Source: Seleniibacterium sp963677135 (GTDB taxonomy: Bacteria > Desulfobacterota > Desulfuromonadia > Desulfuromonadales > Geopsychrobacteraceae). Taken from it: 64,000 nucleotides of DNA. Made by a program: the position numbers and the translations under genes. Location of the stretch: NCBI GenBank assembly GCA_963677135.2, contig CAXXLS010000004.1, positions 1-64,000 of the forward strand, in the 5' to 3' direction. How positions within the stretch are numbered: position 1 is the stretch's first letter; each line of letters begins with the position of its first letter. Below are positions 49,962-59,499 of this stretch, piece by piece. Under the pieces are notes generated by a model that was not told where the DNA came from, searched no databases, and saw only the letters and a program-made list of their open reading frames with translations.

Positions 49962-51026
49962 ATGGAACGTCTTCACCAGGTCATCTCGTCCATTCCCGAG
50001 CCCGACGACCTCGCCAGGCGGGCAGCCAGAGAGCGGCTTGATCAGTTGATCATGCCTCATTGGGCCCTGGGGCGACTGATGGATCTGGCTCTTGATCTCG
50101 CCGCTGTCTACGCTACGGTCAGGCCGTCCGTTGCCCGCAAGCTGATCATGGTCATGGCCGCTGATCATGGGGTTGCCGCCGCCGGGGTCAGTCGTTTTGA
50201 TCCGGAAGTAACCGTGCAGATGGTCCAGAGCTATTTTGCCGGGGTGGCGGGCTGCAATGTTCTGGCCCGTCAGGCCGGGGCCCGGGTCGCCGTTGTCGAT
50301 ATGGGGATTGCCGGTGTCCTGAACGACGCGGTCAGGGATCTGATCATCGATCGCAAGGTGGCCCGGGGGACGGCCAATTTTCTCGAAGGCCCGGCCATGT
50401 CGCGGGATCAGGCGCTGCAGGCCCTGACCTCCGGTATCGAGGTGGCCATGGCCTTTGCCCCCGAGATCGACCTGTTCGGCACGGCGGAAATGGGAATCGG
50501 CAACACTACGGCCAGCAGTGCCATGGTCGCCTCCCTGTGCCGGATCCCGGCGGACGAGGCCACCGGTCGCGGTTCCGGTCTTGATGATGACCAGCTGACC
50601 AACAAAATTGCCGTGGTTGAGCGCGCCCTGGCCGTCAATAGTCCTGATCCCGATGATCCCCTCGATGTCCTGAGCAAGGTCGGCGGTTTCGAAATCGCCG
50701 GCATCGCCGGACAGATCATCGGGGCCGCCGCCATGGGCAAGCCCACCGTCGTTGACGGGTTTATCTCCACCGCCGGGGCTCTGGTCGCTGCCCGACTGGC
50801 CCCGGCGACTGTCGACTATATGATCGCCTCTCATCGCAGCATGGAAAAGGGGCATGTCGCGGCCCTGCGGGCCCTGGGCAAAGAACCGCTGCTGGATCTC
50901 AATTTCCGCCTCGGTGAGGGAACCGGCGCGGCCATGACCATGAACCTGGTAGAAGGTGCCGTTGCGATTCTCACCGAGATGGCGACCTTTGAAGAGGCGG
51001 CGGTGAGCCGGGTTGGACAGTTTTGA
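49962..51026 (+). CDS. cobT: CobT-family nicotinate-nucleotide phosphoribosyltransferase (first of tandem pair)
   Basis: CobT makes alpha-ribazole phosphate from NaMN and the lower-ligand base. The 354-residue protein has KLIMVMAADHGVAAAGVSRF, GIGNTTASSAM, GFEIAGIAGQIIGAA and the catalytic-Glu motif LNFRLGEGTGAAM. The ATG at 49962 is preferred because GGAG precedes it and the protein then aligns end-to-end with the second copy; GTG 49941 and ATG 49950 are alternatives. It is about two-thirds identical by eye to the next gene. Confidence 0.92.
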   Translation: MERLHQVISSIPEPDDLARRAARERLDQLIMPHWALGRLMDLALDLAAVYATVRPSVARKLIMVMAADHGVAAAGVSRFDPEVTVQMVQSYFAGVAGCNVLARQAGARVAVVDMGIAGVLNDAVRDLIIDRKVARGTANFLEGPAMSRDQALQALTSGIEVAMAFAPEIDLFGTAEMGIGNTTASSAMVASLCRIPADEATGRGSGLDDDQLTNKIAVVERALAVNSPDPDDPLDVLSKVGGFEIAGIAGQIIGAAAMGKPTVVDGFISTAGALVAARLAPATVDYMIASHRSMEKGHVAALRALGKEPLLDLNFRLGEGTGAAMTMNLVEGAVAILTEMATFEEAAVSRVGQF

Positions 51027-51159
51027 ATAGCCAGAAGGTTTGACAGTTCCCTCTCTCTCAGGGGAAAGGCCGGATGGCAGGGGATGGGCCCCTGTCTCCG
51101 GCCAGCGTTTGTCCGATCTTCGGCAGCGATTTTTTGACTCATTGAACAGGGAGTGCCCC

Positions 51160-52221
51160 ATGACCCTATTGCAGAAGACCATCGATCACATGACCGGGCA
51201 GGACCTCGCTGCCAGGGCCGGCGCCAAAGAGCGCCTGGATCAGTTGATCATGCCCCACTGGGCTCTGGGCCGGCTGATGGACCTGGCCCTGGATCTGGCG
51301 GGCATGACCGGCTCCATCTCCCCGGCGGTCAAGCGGCGCAAGATCGTGGCCATGGCCGCTGACCACGGGATTGCCGCCAGCGGCGTGAGCCTGTTCCCCC
51401 GGGAGGTGACCGTGCAGATGGCCCAGGGGTTCGTCGCCGGGGTCGCCGGGGTGAACGTCCTGGCCCGGCAATCCAAAACCGAGGTGGTCCTGGTCGACAT
51501 GGGGATTGCCGGAGACCTGGATGAAAAGACGGCCGCGGCGGTCATTGACCGGAAAATCGCCCGGGGAACGGCCAATTTTGCCGAAGGTCCGGCCATGTCC
51601 CGCGCCCAGGCGGTCGCGGCGGTCGAGGCCGGAATCGGGGTGGCTCTGGAATTGGCCGATGAGACCGATGTCTTCGGTACCGGGGATCTGGGGATCGGCA
51701 ATACGTCGCCGAGCAGCGCCATCGTCTCGGTTTTGTGCGGTCTTCCTGTTGCTGATACGGTCGGCCGCGGGACCGGACTTGACGACGCCCGACTGCAGCA
51801 TAAAATCAGGGTGATCGAGCAGGCCCTCGAACTCAATTCCCCAGATCCCGCCGATCCCCTCGATGTTCTCAGCAAGGTCGGCGGGTTTGAAATTGCCGGC
51901 ATTGCCGGACTCGTTCTCGGTGCCGCCCTGGTGAAGAAACCGGTGGTCGTCGACGGCTTCATCTCGACGGCCGGTGCCCTGGTCGCCGCCCGCCTGGCGC
52001 CCCTCGCCAGCGACTTCATGATCTGCGCTCACCGCAGTGCTGAAAAAGGGCAGGTGGCGGCTCTGCAGGCTCTCGGCAAGGAACCGTTCCTGGATCTGAA
52101 CTTCCGCCTCGGCGAAGGGTCCGGCGCCGCCGTCGCCATGAATCTGGTGGAAGGGGCTGTCGCCATCCTGACTGAAATGGCCACCTTTGAGGAAGCTGCC
52201 GTGTCCCAGGCTGCCCGTTAA
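51160..52221 (+). CDS. cobT: CobT-family nicotinate-nucleotide phosphoribosyltransferase (second of tandem pair)
   Basis: A 353-residue paralogue immediately downstream, with the same motifs: KIVAMAADHGIAASGVSLF, GIGNTSPSSAI and LNFRLGEGSGAAV with the catalytic Glu. AGGGAG precedes the ATG at 51160. Tandem, diverged CobT copies are the layout of Sporomusa ArsA/ArsB, which form a heterodimer for phenolic lower ligands. Both copies here keep the catalytic Glu, so separate homodimers with different base preference are also possible. Confidence 0.9.
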   Translation: MTLLQKTIDHMTGQDLAARAGAKERLDQLIMPHWALGRLMDLALDLAGMTGSISPAVKRRKIVAMAADHGIAASGVSLFPREVTVQMAQGFVAGVAGVNVLARQSKTEVVLVDMGIAGDLDEKTAAAVIDRKIARGTANFAEGPAMSRAQAVAAVEAGIGVALELADETDVFGTGDLGIGNTSPSSAIVSVLCGLPVADTVGRGTGLDDARLQHKIRVIEQALELNSPDPADPLDVLSKVGGFEIAGIAGLVLGAALVKKPVVVDGFISTAGALVAARLAPLASDFMICAHRSAEKGQVAALQALGKEPFLDLNFRLGEGSGAAVAMNLVEGAVAILTEMATFEEAAVSQAAR

Positions 52222-52351
52222 CCGGGGAGGAATCCGGACCCGACGGTACGAACACACGTTGATTGTCAAGGCAACCCGGGGATCGAGGGGAGCGCTCCAC
52301 CGTGAACTCTGCAAGAGCAAATATGATATCGCCAAACGCTGCGGAGGGTTT

Positions 52352-53119
52352 ATGAAATTTGTCCAGCCATTTTTTTCCGCCGTCCGCTTTCTGACTATCC
52401 TGCCGGTTCCCGAGCGCTGGTGCGGCGATCTTGACAGCTTTCGGAAAAGCGTCGACTGGTATCCCCTGGTAGGTTTGCTAATCGGCCTATTGGCAGGTAT
52501 TTTCGACCTGTCACTGTGCTGGTTGCTGCCCGTACCGGTGGCCAGTGCTATGCTACTGGCTGCCATGATCGCGGTGACCGGGGCCCTGCATATGGACGGT
52601 CTTGCCGATACGGCCGACGCCTTTTTCAGCAGCCGGGGACGGGAACGCATGCTGGAGATCATGAAGGACAGTTGCGCCGGACCCATGGGGGTGACTGCCC
52701 TGGTGCTGCTGCTGCTCGGCAAGTGGACGCTGCTGGTGGCCCTGCCGGGGTCTTTCAGGTTTGCGGTGATCGCCCTGATGCCGGTGTGTGGTCGCTGCGC
52801 CATCGCCGTGCTCAGCGGTCAGCTGCCCTATGCCAGGCCGGAAGGCGGGACGGCGGCCTTTACCCAGGAGGGCGACGCCCGCCTGCGGGGGGTGTTCGCC
52901 TGGACGGTAGTAGGTCTGCTCAGCCTGGTGCTGCTGGGCTGGTGGCCGGGGCTCGCCACGATCGTGACAAGTGTTTTCCTTATCAGGGTTCTAAAGGGCT
53001 ATTACATGCGCAAAATCGGTGGCTATACCGGGGACACCCTGGGGGCGGCAAGTGAACTGGCCGAACTGATCCCGGCGCTGGTGATCATCGCCCTGGCTTA
53101 CCGGGGGCTGCTGGCATGA
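52352..53119 (+). CDS. cobS: Adenosylcobinamide-GDP ribazoletransferase (cobalamin synthase)
   Basis: CobS joins adenosylcobinamide-GDP with alpha-ribazole in the inner membrane. The 255-residue protein has FFSAVRFLTILPVP, the metal-binding TGALHMDGLADTADAFFS, and DSCAGPMGVTALVLLLLGK, with about six membrane segments and a C-terminal IGGYTGDTLGAASELAE. The ATG at 52352 has GGAGG seven bases upstream. Its end overlaps the cobD-cobQ fusion by 4 bases. Confidence 0.94.
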   Translation: MKFVQPFFSAVRFLTILPVPERWCGDLDSFRKSVDWYPLVGLLIGLLAGIFDLSLCWLLPVPVASAMLLAAMIAVTGALHMDGLADTADAFFSSRGRERMLEIMKDSCAGPMGVTALVLLLLGKWTLLVALPGSFRFAVIALMPVCGRCAIAVLSGQLPYARPEGGTAAFTQEGDARLRGVFAWTVVGLLSLVLLGWWPGLATIVTSVFLIRVLKGYYMRKIGGYTGDTLGAASELAELIPALVIIALAYRGLLA

Positions 53120-55686
53120 TTCGTCATGGCGGCAACCTGGTGACTGCGGCTCGGAAGTCCGGTTGCACCGTACCCGAGCTGCTCGATTTTTCAGCCAACA
53201 TCAATCCCCTCGGGTTTCCCGAATGGCTGCGGCCCCTGATCAGTTCCCAGATCGAGATGCTGCTGCATTACCCGGATCCCGATGCAACGGAACTGGTGGC
53301 TGCGGTGGCCGAGGTTTTCGACGCTGCTCCCGCAACGGTCGTGATCGGTAACGGCGCCAGTGAGCTGCTGGCGGTTCTGCCCAGGGTCTTGGGCTGCACC
53401 AGTCTGCTGCTGCCGGTACCCTGCTACGGCGAATACCGTCGGGCGGCAATTCAGGCCGGGGTGCCGGTCACGCCCCTGGTGCTGTCCGAGGCCGACGATT
53501 TCGCCCTCGATCCGGGCCTGCTGGAACGGCATCTGGCCCCCGGCCAGATGGTGATCATCGGCCAGCCGAACAATCCGACCGGACAGCTGTGCGGCCGTGA
53601 CCGGCTTCTCGAGGTGATCCGCCGGCATCCTCGGCAGTATTTCGTCATTGATGAATCGTTTGTCGATTTCTGCGACGTCGAGCGGTTTTCTCTGCGGAAA
53701 GAAGCCCTTGGCAACCTGATCATCGTCCAGTCGCTGACCAAGGCCTGGGGGATTCCCGGGCTGCGCCTTGGCCTGGCCCTGGCCCCGCCGGCCATCGCCG
53801 CCAGGCTGAAAGCCCAACTGCCGGTGTGGTCGGTCAACACCCTGGCCCAGGCGGTGGGAGTCAGGGCCTTTCGGGATCACGACTTCCTGCCGGCGACCCG
53901 CGACTATGTGAGCGCTCAGCGGGACGCTCTGTTCGGGACCCTGGCAGCCCTGCCCGGGTTGCGTCCCATTCCCGGGCATGCCAACTTCCTGCTGGTGCAG
54001 GTCAGGCATCCGCAGCTGTCGGCGGCGCAGCTGGTCGACAGGCTGCTTCAGCGCGGCATTATGCTGCGCCATTGTGAGAACTTTGAAGGGCTGGGGCCGG
54101 ACTATATCCGGGTTGCGGTCCGCACTGAAGCCGACAATCGCCGGCTCGGCGACGCCTTGCGCAGCCTGCTCGGGCCGCGGGAGATCGTCCGCCAGCGCCG
54201 GAAAACTCCGGCTTTGATGTTCCAGGGGACCGGGTCGAACGCCGGGAAAAGCATTCTTTCCGCGGCCATGTGCCGGATTCTTCATCAGGACGGGGTCAGC
54301 GTGGCGCCCTTCAAGGCCCAGAATATGTCCCTGAATTCCTGCGTCACCTTTCAGGGGGGCGAGATGGGGCGGGCCCAGGTGCTGCAGGCCCAGGCCTGCC
54401 GCCTTGACCCCGATGTGCGCATGAACCCGGTCCTGCTGAAACCGAGCAGTGCCACCGGATCCCAGGTGATCGTCTGCGGCAAGGTGTTCGAGACCATGGA
54501 TTTCAGGGACTACGCGGCGCGGCGGGCCGGGATCTTCGGTGAGGTTCAGCGCTGCTACGACAGCCTGGCCGCGGAACACCAGGTCATGGTCCTGGAAGGT
54601 GCCGGAAGTCCGGCCGAGATCAATCTGAAAGCCCGGGATATCGTCAACATGAATATGGCCCGTTACGCGGAAGCCAGGGTCATGCTGGTCGGCGATATCG
54701 ACCGCGGCGGGGTTTTCGCCTCCTTCGTCGGGACCATGGAGCTGCTCAGCGAGTGGGAACGCAGGCTGGTGGAAGGGTTTGTCATCAACCGTTTTCGTGG
54801 CGATGCGACGCTGCTGGGCGATGCCCTTGAGTGGACCTCGCAGCAGAGCGGCCGGCCGTTCCTGGGGGTTGTCCCGTATCTGCCCCGCCTGGGGCTGCCC
54901 GAAGAGGATTCCGTCGATTTCAAGGACGGCCTGCTGGAAACGACCCGCCCCGAAGGGGATATCCTCGACATCGCCCTGATCGATCTGCCTCATATTTCGA
55001 ACTTTACCGATTTCGACGCCCTGCGGGACGCCGAGGACGTCCATGTCCGCAAGGTCAATCGACCATCGGCGCTCGGGATTCCCGATGTCGTGATCCTGCC
55101 CGGCAGCAAGAACGTCATCCATGATCTGCAGTGGCTCGACAGCAGCGGTTTCAGTGCAGCGATCAAGGGCCTGGCGGAAAGCGGCGGTACGGACATCGTC
55201 GGGATATGCGGAGGCTATCAGTTGCTGGGCCGCAGGATCTCGGATCCTCATGGTATCGAGTCGGCGGGGCTGGAGTGCCGGGGCCTCGGCCTGCTGGCGA
55301 TCGATACCGTCCTGGCCGAACAGAAGACGACGACCCGCTGTCAGGCGCGGCATCTGGCTTCCGGTGAAACTCTGTCCGGATACGAGATTCACCATGGGCA
55401 GAGCGCCGGACAGGATATCCAGCCGCTTATTGAACGGCACGACGGCACGCTGTTGGGCTGCGCGGCCGGCGACCGGAGCTGGATCTGGGGGACCTATCTG
55501 CACGGGGTTTTCGACGGCGACGGCTTTCGCAACTGGTTTCTCGACGGGCTGCGGGCCCGCAAAGGCTGGCCGCCCCTGGCCGTGCCCCGGTCCGCTTATG
55601 ATCTGGAACCGGCCCTCGACCGGCTGGCCGCCCATGTCCGCGCCCATCTGGATATGGATCGGATCTACCGGATTCTGAAACTGTGA
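53116..55686 (+). CDS. Fusion of L-threonine-O-3-phosphate decarboxylase (CobD) and cobyric acid synthase (CobQ)
   Basis: An 856-residue two-domain enzyme. Residues 1-355 are an aminotransferase-fold PLP enzyme of the CobD type (RHGGNLVTAARKSG, LLDFSANINPLG, the PLP-Lys in SLTKAWGIPGLRLG), making (R)-1-amino-2-propanol phosphate. Residues ~365-856 are CobQ (MFQGTGSNAGKSILSAAMCR, PFKAQNMSLNS, GDIDRGGVFASFVGTM, the amidotransferase Cys in GICGGYQLLG and a late EIHHGQS His), which amidates adenosylcobyrinate. The products of the two halves are joined next by CbiB, whose gene follows. The linker at about 355-365 is short and basic. Confidence 0.93.
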   Translation: MIRHGGNLVTAARKSGCTVPELLDFSANINPLGFPEWLRPLISSQIEMLLHYPDPDATELVAAVAEVFDAAPATVVIGNGASELLAVLPRVLGCTSLLLPVPCYGEYRRAAIQAGVPVTPLVLSEADDFALDPGLLERHLAPGQMVIIGQPNNPTGQLCGRDRLLEVIRRHPRQYFVIDESFVDFCDVERFSLRKEALGNLIIVQSLTKAWGIPGLRLGLALAPPAIAARLKAQLPVWSVNTLAQAVGVRAFRDHDFLPATRDYVSAQRDALFGTLAALPGLRPIPGHANFLLVQVRHPQLSAAQLVDRLLQRGIMLRHCENFEGLGPDYIRVAVRTEADNRRLGDALRSLLGPREIVRQRRKTPALMFQGTGSNAGKSILSAAMCRILHQDGVSVAPFKAQNMSLNSCVTFQGGEMGRAQVLQAQACRLDPDVRMNPVLLKPSSATGSQVIVCGKVFETMDFRDYAARRAGIFGEVQRCYDSLAAEHQVMVLEGAGSPAEINLKARDIVNMNMARYAEARVMLVGDIDRGGVFASFVGTMELLSEWERRLVEGFVINRFRGDATLLGDALEWTSQQSGRPFLGVVPYLPRLGLPEEDSVDFKDGLLETTRPEGDILDIALIDLPHISNFTDFDALRDAEDVHVRKVNRPSALGIPDVVILPGSKNVIHDLQWLDSSGFSAAIKGLAESGGTDIVGICGGYQLLGRRISDPHGIESAGLECRGLGLLAIDTVLAEQKTTTRCQARHLASGETLSGYEIHHGQSAGQDIQPLIERHDGTLLGCAAGDRSWIWGTYLHGVFDGDGFRNWFLDGLRARKGWPPLAVPRSAYDLEPALDRLAAHVRAHLDMDRIYRILKL

Positions 55687-56621
55687 TCGGTCCGGCATGG
55701 CAGGTCGCGCTGGCCTTGCTGCTTGACGCCATATTCGGTGATCCCCGCTGGCTGCCTCATCCCGTCAAGGGGATCGGCTGGCTGGCCCGCAGGGTGGAAG
55801 ACCCGTTACGCCAGGTTTTCGAGGCCCGGTCGGCCGGCGTGGCGGCGGTGGTGGTGGTGATCACCGGTACCGTCGGCGCCGGAGTCCTGCTCCAGAACGC
55901 CGCGGGACTGATCTCCCCGCTGCTAGGCGATCTGGTGGGGATTGTCCTGCTGTACACCTGTTTGGCCATGCAGGACCTGCGGCGCCACGCCCTGGCGGTG
56001 TATGTTCCCCTGAACAACGGTGACCTGATGCAGGCCCGCAGCCGGGTCGCCTGGCTGGTCGGGCGGGACACCGCTGGCCTCGACGAGGCGGAGATCACCC
56101 GGGCCACGGTTGAAAGCGTCGCTGAAAATACGGTCGACGGGGTGACCGCACCGTTGTTTTTCGCCCTGATTGCCGGAGTCCCGGGAGCGCTTTTTTACAA
56201 GGCCGTCAACACCCTGGATTCAACCTTCGGATACCGCAACGAGCGCTATCTGCGGTTCGGCTGGGCGGCCGCCCGCTTTGACGATCTGGTCAACTTGGTT
56301 CCGGCCCGGATCACCGCGCTGCTGGTTCCCTGTGCCGCCCGGCTTTCCGGTCTGGACTGGCGACGCAGCTGGCGGATTTTCCGCCGAGATCGCCACAACC
56401 ATCCGAGCCCCAACGGGGGGCAGATCGAAGCTGCCGTGGCCGGGGCCCTCGGTGTTCGGCTGGGGGGAGAGAACAGTTACTTCGGCAGGACATCGTTCCG
56501 TCCCTACCTGGGCGATGCCGATCAGCCGCTGCAGGCCGATCATATTCTGCAGGTGACTCGCTTGATGATCGTGACGACGCTGTTGGTGCTGGCGGCGGGG
56601 TTGCTGGTGCGCGGATGTTAG
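55683..56621 (+). CDS. cbiB: Adenosylcobinamide-phosphate synthase CbiB
   Basis: CbiB links adenosylcobyric acid to aminopropanol phosphate. The 312-residue membrane protein has LLLDAIFGDPRWLPHPVKGIGWLARRVE, SVAENTVDGVTAPLFFALIAGVPGALFYKAVNTLDSTFGYRN and HPSPNGGQIEAAVAGALGVRLGG. It starts at a GTG overlapping the stop of the cobD-cobQ fusion, so production of the two is coupled. Confidence 0.94.
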   Translation: MIGPAWQVALALLLDAIFGDPRWLPHPVKGIGWLARRVEDPLRQVFEARSAGVAAVVVVITGTVGAGVLLQNAAGLISPLLGDLVGIVLLYTCLAMQDLRRHALAVYVPLNNGDLMQARSRVAWLVGRDTAGLDEAEITRATVESVAENTVDGVTAPLFFALIAGVPGALFYKAVNTLDSTFGYRNERYLRFGWAAARFDDLVNLVPARITALLVPCAARLSGLDWRRSWRIFRRDRHNHPSPNGGQIEAAVAGALGVRLGGENSYFGRTSFRPYLGDADQPLQADHILQVTRLMIVTTLLVLAAGLLVRGC

Positions 56622-56814
56622 CGATTGACAGGCCTTAAAAGCATGCTCGGCGCAGGGATTCAGGGCCGGGAAGAGCCCAGAGGCACGGTGTGCTGAGGGG
56701 GGAACTGAAAATGATGTTTTCTGCGAGCTCTGCAGCTCCCGGCCTCTGCATTGAAACAGTTTTAAACGTCAAATCGGAAACTCTTTCCAAAGCGAGGGTG
56801 AAAGGACAGCGATA

Positions 56815-57336
56815 ATGGCAAAGAACATTCTCATTTTTACCGGCAACGGCAAGGGGAAGTCGACGGCTGCATTCGGGATGGCCATTCGTGCTTACGGGCA
56901 CGGCCAGAAAATCAAGATTCTCCAGTTCATGAAGTCGGACGACTCGACCGGGGAGGTCTTCACCCTGCGGGAAAAACTTGGGATCGACATCCGTCAGACC
57001 GGTCTCGGGTTTGTGCCAAAACCGGATCACCCCAAATACCCGGCACATCGCGAGGCCGCCCAGAAAGGCTTTGCCGAGGCGGTCGCCGAGATGCAGAGCG
57101 GGGACTGCGACCTGCTGATTCTCGACGAAATCTGCGGTTCGATCAGCTGCGGGCTGGTGGACGAAACCCAGGTCCTCGAGGCGCTGGCCCAAGCGCGCGA
57201 TGATCTGAACATTGTCCTGACCGGCCGCAATGCCAGCGCCGCCCTGATCGCCGTCGCCGATACGGTTTCGGAGATGGTACCGCACAAGCACGCTCTGGAA
57301 GCGGGCATTCCGGCGCGGATCGGGATCGAACACTGA
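56815..57336 (+). CDS. cobO: Corrinoid adenosyltransferase (CobA/CobO/BtuR type)
   Basis: Transfers the adenosyl group of ATP to reduced corrinoids. The 173-residue protein has the P-loop FTGNGKGKSTAAFGMAIRA, KILQFMKSDDSTGE and DLLILDEICGSISCGLV. It begins 193 bases after cbiB; the gap has no clear terminator or promoter. Its stop overlaps the next start. Confidence 0.94.
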   Translation: MAKNILIFTGNGKGKSTAAFGMAIRAYGHGQKIKILQFMKSDDSTGEVFTLREKLGIDIRQTGLGFVPKPDHPKYPAHREAAQKGFAEAVAEMQSGDCDLLILDEICGSISCGLVDETQVLEALAQARDDLNIVLTGRNASAALIAVADTVSEMVPHKHALEAGIPARIGIEH

Positions 57337-58766
57337 TGAGCGTCGCCGGGCGCGTCATTCCGCGTCTGCTGATTGCCGGCACCCAGAGCGGGGTCGGTAA
57401 ATCGAGCGTCACCCTGGCTTTGGTCGCGGCCCTGCGGCGCAGAGGTCTCAAGGTCCAGACCTTCAAGGTCGGCCCTGATTACCTGGATCCCGGTCATCTT
57501 GCCCGGCTCTCGGGGCGCCCCTGCTACAACCTGGACAGTTGGATGGCGCCCCGCGACTACCTTCGGCGACTGTTTTTCGAGACCGGGGCGGATGCTGATA
57601 TCTGCCTGGTCGAGGGGGTTATGGGACTGTTCGATGGCAGTAGCAGCGACAGTCTGTCCGGAAGCAGTGCCGAGATCGCCGCCTGGCTCGATATCCCGGT
57701 GGTCCTGGTCATCGACAGTCATGGCATGGCCCGCAGCGTCGCGGCCCTGGTCAGTGGCTATAGCAACTTCGCAGCGGGGGTTGCCCTGGCCGGGGTGATC
57801 GCCAATCGCTGCGGGTCGGCCCGTCACGCCGAACTCCTGGGCGACTCCCTGCACAGCGCCGGTCAACCCCCATTGCTCGGGGCCGTCCCCCGGGACGGCC
57901 TGCCCCGGCTGGCAAGCCGCCACCTGGGATTGGTTTCCGCCGCCGAGCAGCAGCTGCCGCCCGAACTGATCGAGGCTCTCGCCGCGGCCGCGGAACAGTC
58001 CGTCGACCTGGAGACACTGCTCAGCCGGGCGCGTTCGGCGCGCCCCGTCACGGAGGGCTCAGAACCGATCGTCCCAGCCGCCGGAGGGAGGCCGGTCAGG
58101 CTTGGCGTGGCCCGGGATGCCGCCTTTCAGTTTTATTATCCGGACCTCTTCGATCAGCTGACGGTGCGGGGGTGCCAGCCGGTCTTTTTCTCGCCTCTGG
58201 AGGACCGGGTCCTGCCTGAAAACCTGGACGGGCTCTACCTGGGGGGCGGGTATCCCGAACTTCATGCGGGTAAACTGTCCGGCAATGTCGACATGCTTGC
58301 CGCGATCAGAGCTTTCTGCACCGGGGAAAAACCCGTTTATGCCGAGTGCGGCGGTTTGATCTACCTGACCCGGGGGGTCGAATGCGCGGACAGAACCGTC
58401 CCCCTGGTGGGTGCGATTCCGGTCTGGACGCGCATGCTGCCAAGGCGCAAGACCCTTGGTTACGTCGCCGCCCGGCTGACCGAGAATTCTCTGTTCGGGG
58501 CAACCGGTGCGGTGTTCCGGGGGCATGAGTTTCATTACTCGGAACTGGTTGACGATCCGGTCGGACGGGATGGTTGGCAGGCCGCCTACCAGCTCACCGA
58601 AAACCGCAACGGGGACATTCGGCCAGAGGGGTATCAGAAGGGGAATATTCTGGCCAGTTATGCACACCTTCATCTGGCTTCGCAGCCGGAAGCCCTGGAC
58701 TCTTTTGTCGCCGTGCTCAGACAGGTTGGAGGTTTGCCGGAAGGGAATCGACACCATGCAATGTGA
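57336..58766 (+). CDS. cbiA: Cobyrinate a,c-diamide synthase CbiA/CobB
   Basis: A glutamine-dependent amidase for the a- and c-carboxylates of cobyrinate. The 476-residue protein has IAGTQSGVGKSSVTLAL (ATP), KVGPDYLDPGHL, EGVMGLFDGSS and a C-terminal class I glutaminase with Cys in VYAECGGLIYLTRGVE and the late His in GHEFHYSEL. The ATG overlaps the cobO TGA. Confidence 0.95.
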   Translation: MSVAGRVIPRLLIAGTQSGVGKSSVTLALVAALRRRGLKVQTFKVGPDYLDPGHLARLSGRPCYNLDSWMAPRDYLRRLFFETGADADICLVEGVMGLFDGSSSDSLSGSSAEIAAWLDIPVVLVIDSHGMARSVAALVSGYSNFAAGVALAGVIANRCGSARHAELLGDSLHSAGQPPLLGAVPRDGLPRLASRHLGLVSAAEQQLPPELIEALAAAAEQSVDLETLLSRARSARPVTEGSEPIVPAAGGRPVRLGVARDAAFQFYYPDLFDQLTVRGCQPVFFSPLEDRVLPENLDGLYLGGGYPELHAGKLSGNVDMLAAIRAFCTGEKPVYAECGGLIYLTRGVECADRTVPLVGAIPVWTRMLPRRKTLGYVAARLTENSLFGATGAVFRGHEFHYSELVDDPVGRDGWQAAYQLTENRNGDIRPEGYQKGNILASYAHLHLASQPEALDSFVAVLRQVGGLPEGNRHHAM

Positions 58767-58782
58767 AAAGGAGCTGTTTATC

Positions 58783-59499
58783 ATGACCGAGAGAGAGAGC
58801 AGGCCGTTGATTCACAAACTGCTGGAAGATCCCATCAGCGGCCAGGAGATCGAAGACTATTCCTTCGCTGTTATCGATGCCGAAGCTCACGGCTATCGGC
58901 ATACATCGGACGAATGGCAGGTGGTCAGACGCCTGATTCACACCAGTGCGGATTTCACCATGAGTGACCTGATCCGCTTTTCGGAAGATGCGATCAGCAG
59001 CGGCTGCGACGCGTTGCGCGCCGGCCGGATCATTTACGCTGACAGCAACATGATTCGCAGCGGCTTGTCGGTGGCCCGGCTGCAGAACGTCAACTCCAGC
59101 TACCGTCGCGAGAGCATCCTCTGCCATGTCGCTGATGAGGATGTCGCAGAGCAGGCGCGCCAGTCCGGACTGCCCCGCTCCCTGTTCGCCATTCGCAAGG
59201 CTGGAAAACAGCTGGACGGGGGGATCGTGCTGATCGGCAACGCCCCGGTCGCGCTTTTGGAACTCAACCGCATGGCCATGGAGGAGAATATCCGGCCGGC
59301 CCTGGTGGTCGGTATGCCGGTCGGCTTTGTGCACGTGGTCGAAAGCAAAAAGGAATTGATCAGAACCGGGCTGCCGTCCATCGTCCTGACGGACGGCGCG
59401 GCGGCAGTCCCCCTGGCGGTGGCCTGCGCTGCATGCCTTGTGCGGACTGGCCCATCGGAAACCATAATTTTTCGCATCGAAAAGGAGGGAATGACATGA
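58783..59499 (+). CDS. cbiC: Cobalt-precorrin-8 methylmutase CbiC
   Basis: Shifts the C11 methyl to C12 to give cobyrinate. The 238-residue protein has RRLIHTSADFTMSDLIRFSEDAI with the catalytic His, NMIRSGLSVARL and NAPVALLELNRM...PALVVGMPVGFVHVVESKKEL. The ATG at 58783 has AAGGAG nine bases upstream; an ATG at 58756 inside cbiA is the alternative. It overlaps the start of cbiK by 4 bases. Confidence 0.93.
   Translation: MTERESRPLIHKLLEDPISGQEIEDYSFAVIDAEAHGYRHTSDEWQVVRRLIHTSADFTMSDLIRFSEDAISSGCDALRAGRIIYADSNMIRSGLSVARLQNVNSSYRRESILCHVADEDVAEQARQSGLPRSLFAIRKAGKQLDGGIVLIGNAPVALLELNRMAMEENIRPALVVGMPVGFVHVVESKKELIRTGLPSIVLTDGAAAVPLAVACAACLVRTGPSETIIFRIEKEGMT

Noticed and set aside
53191..55698. 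An 835-codon minus-strand frame opposite cobD-cobQ
   Set aside because: Antisense shadow of a clearly homologous fusion protein.
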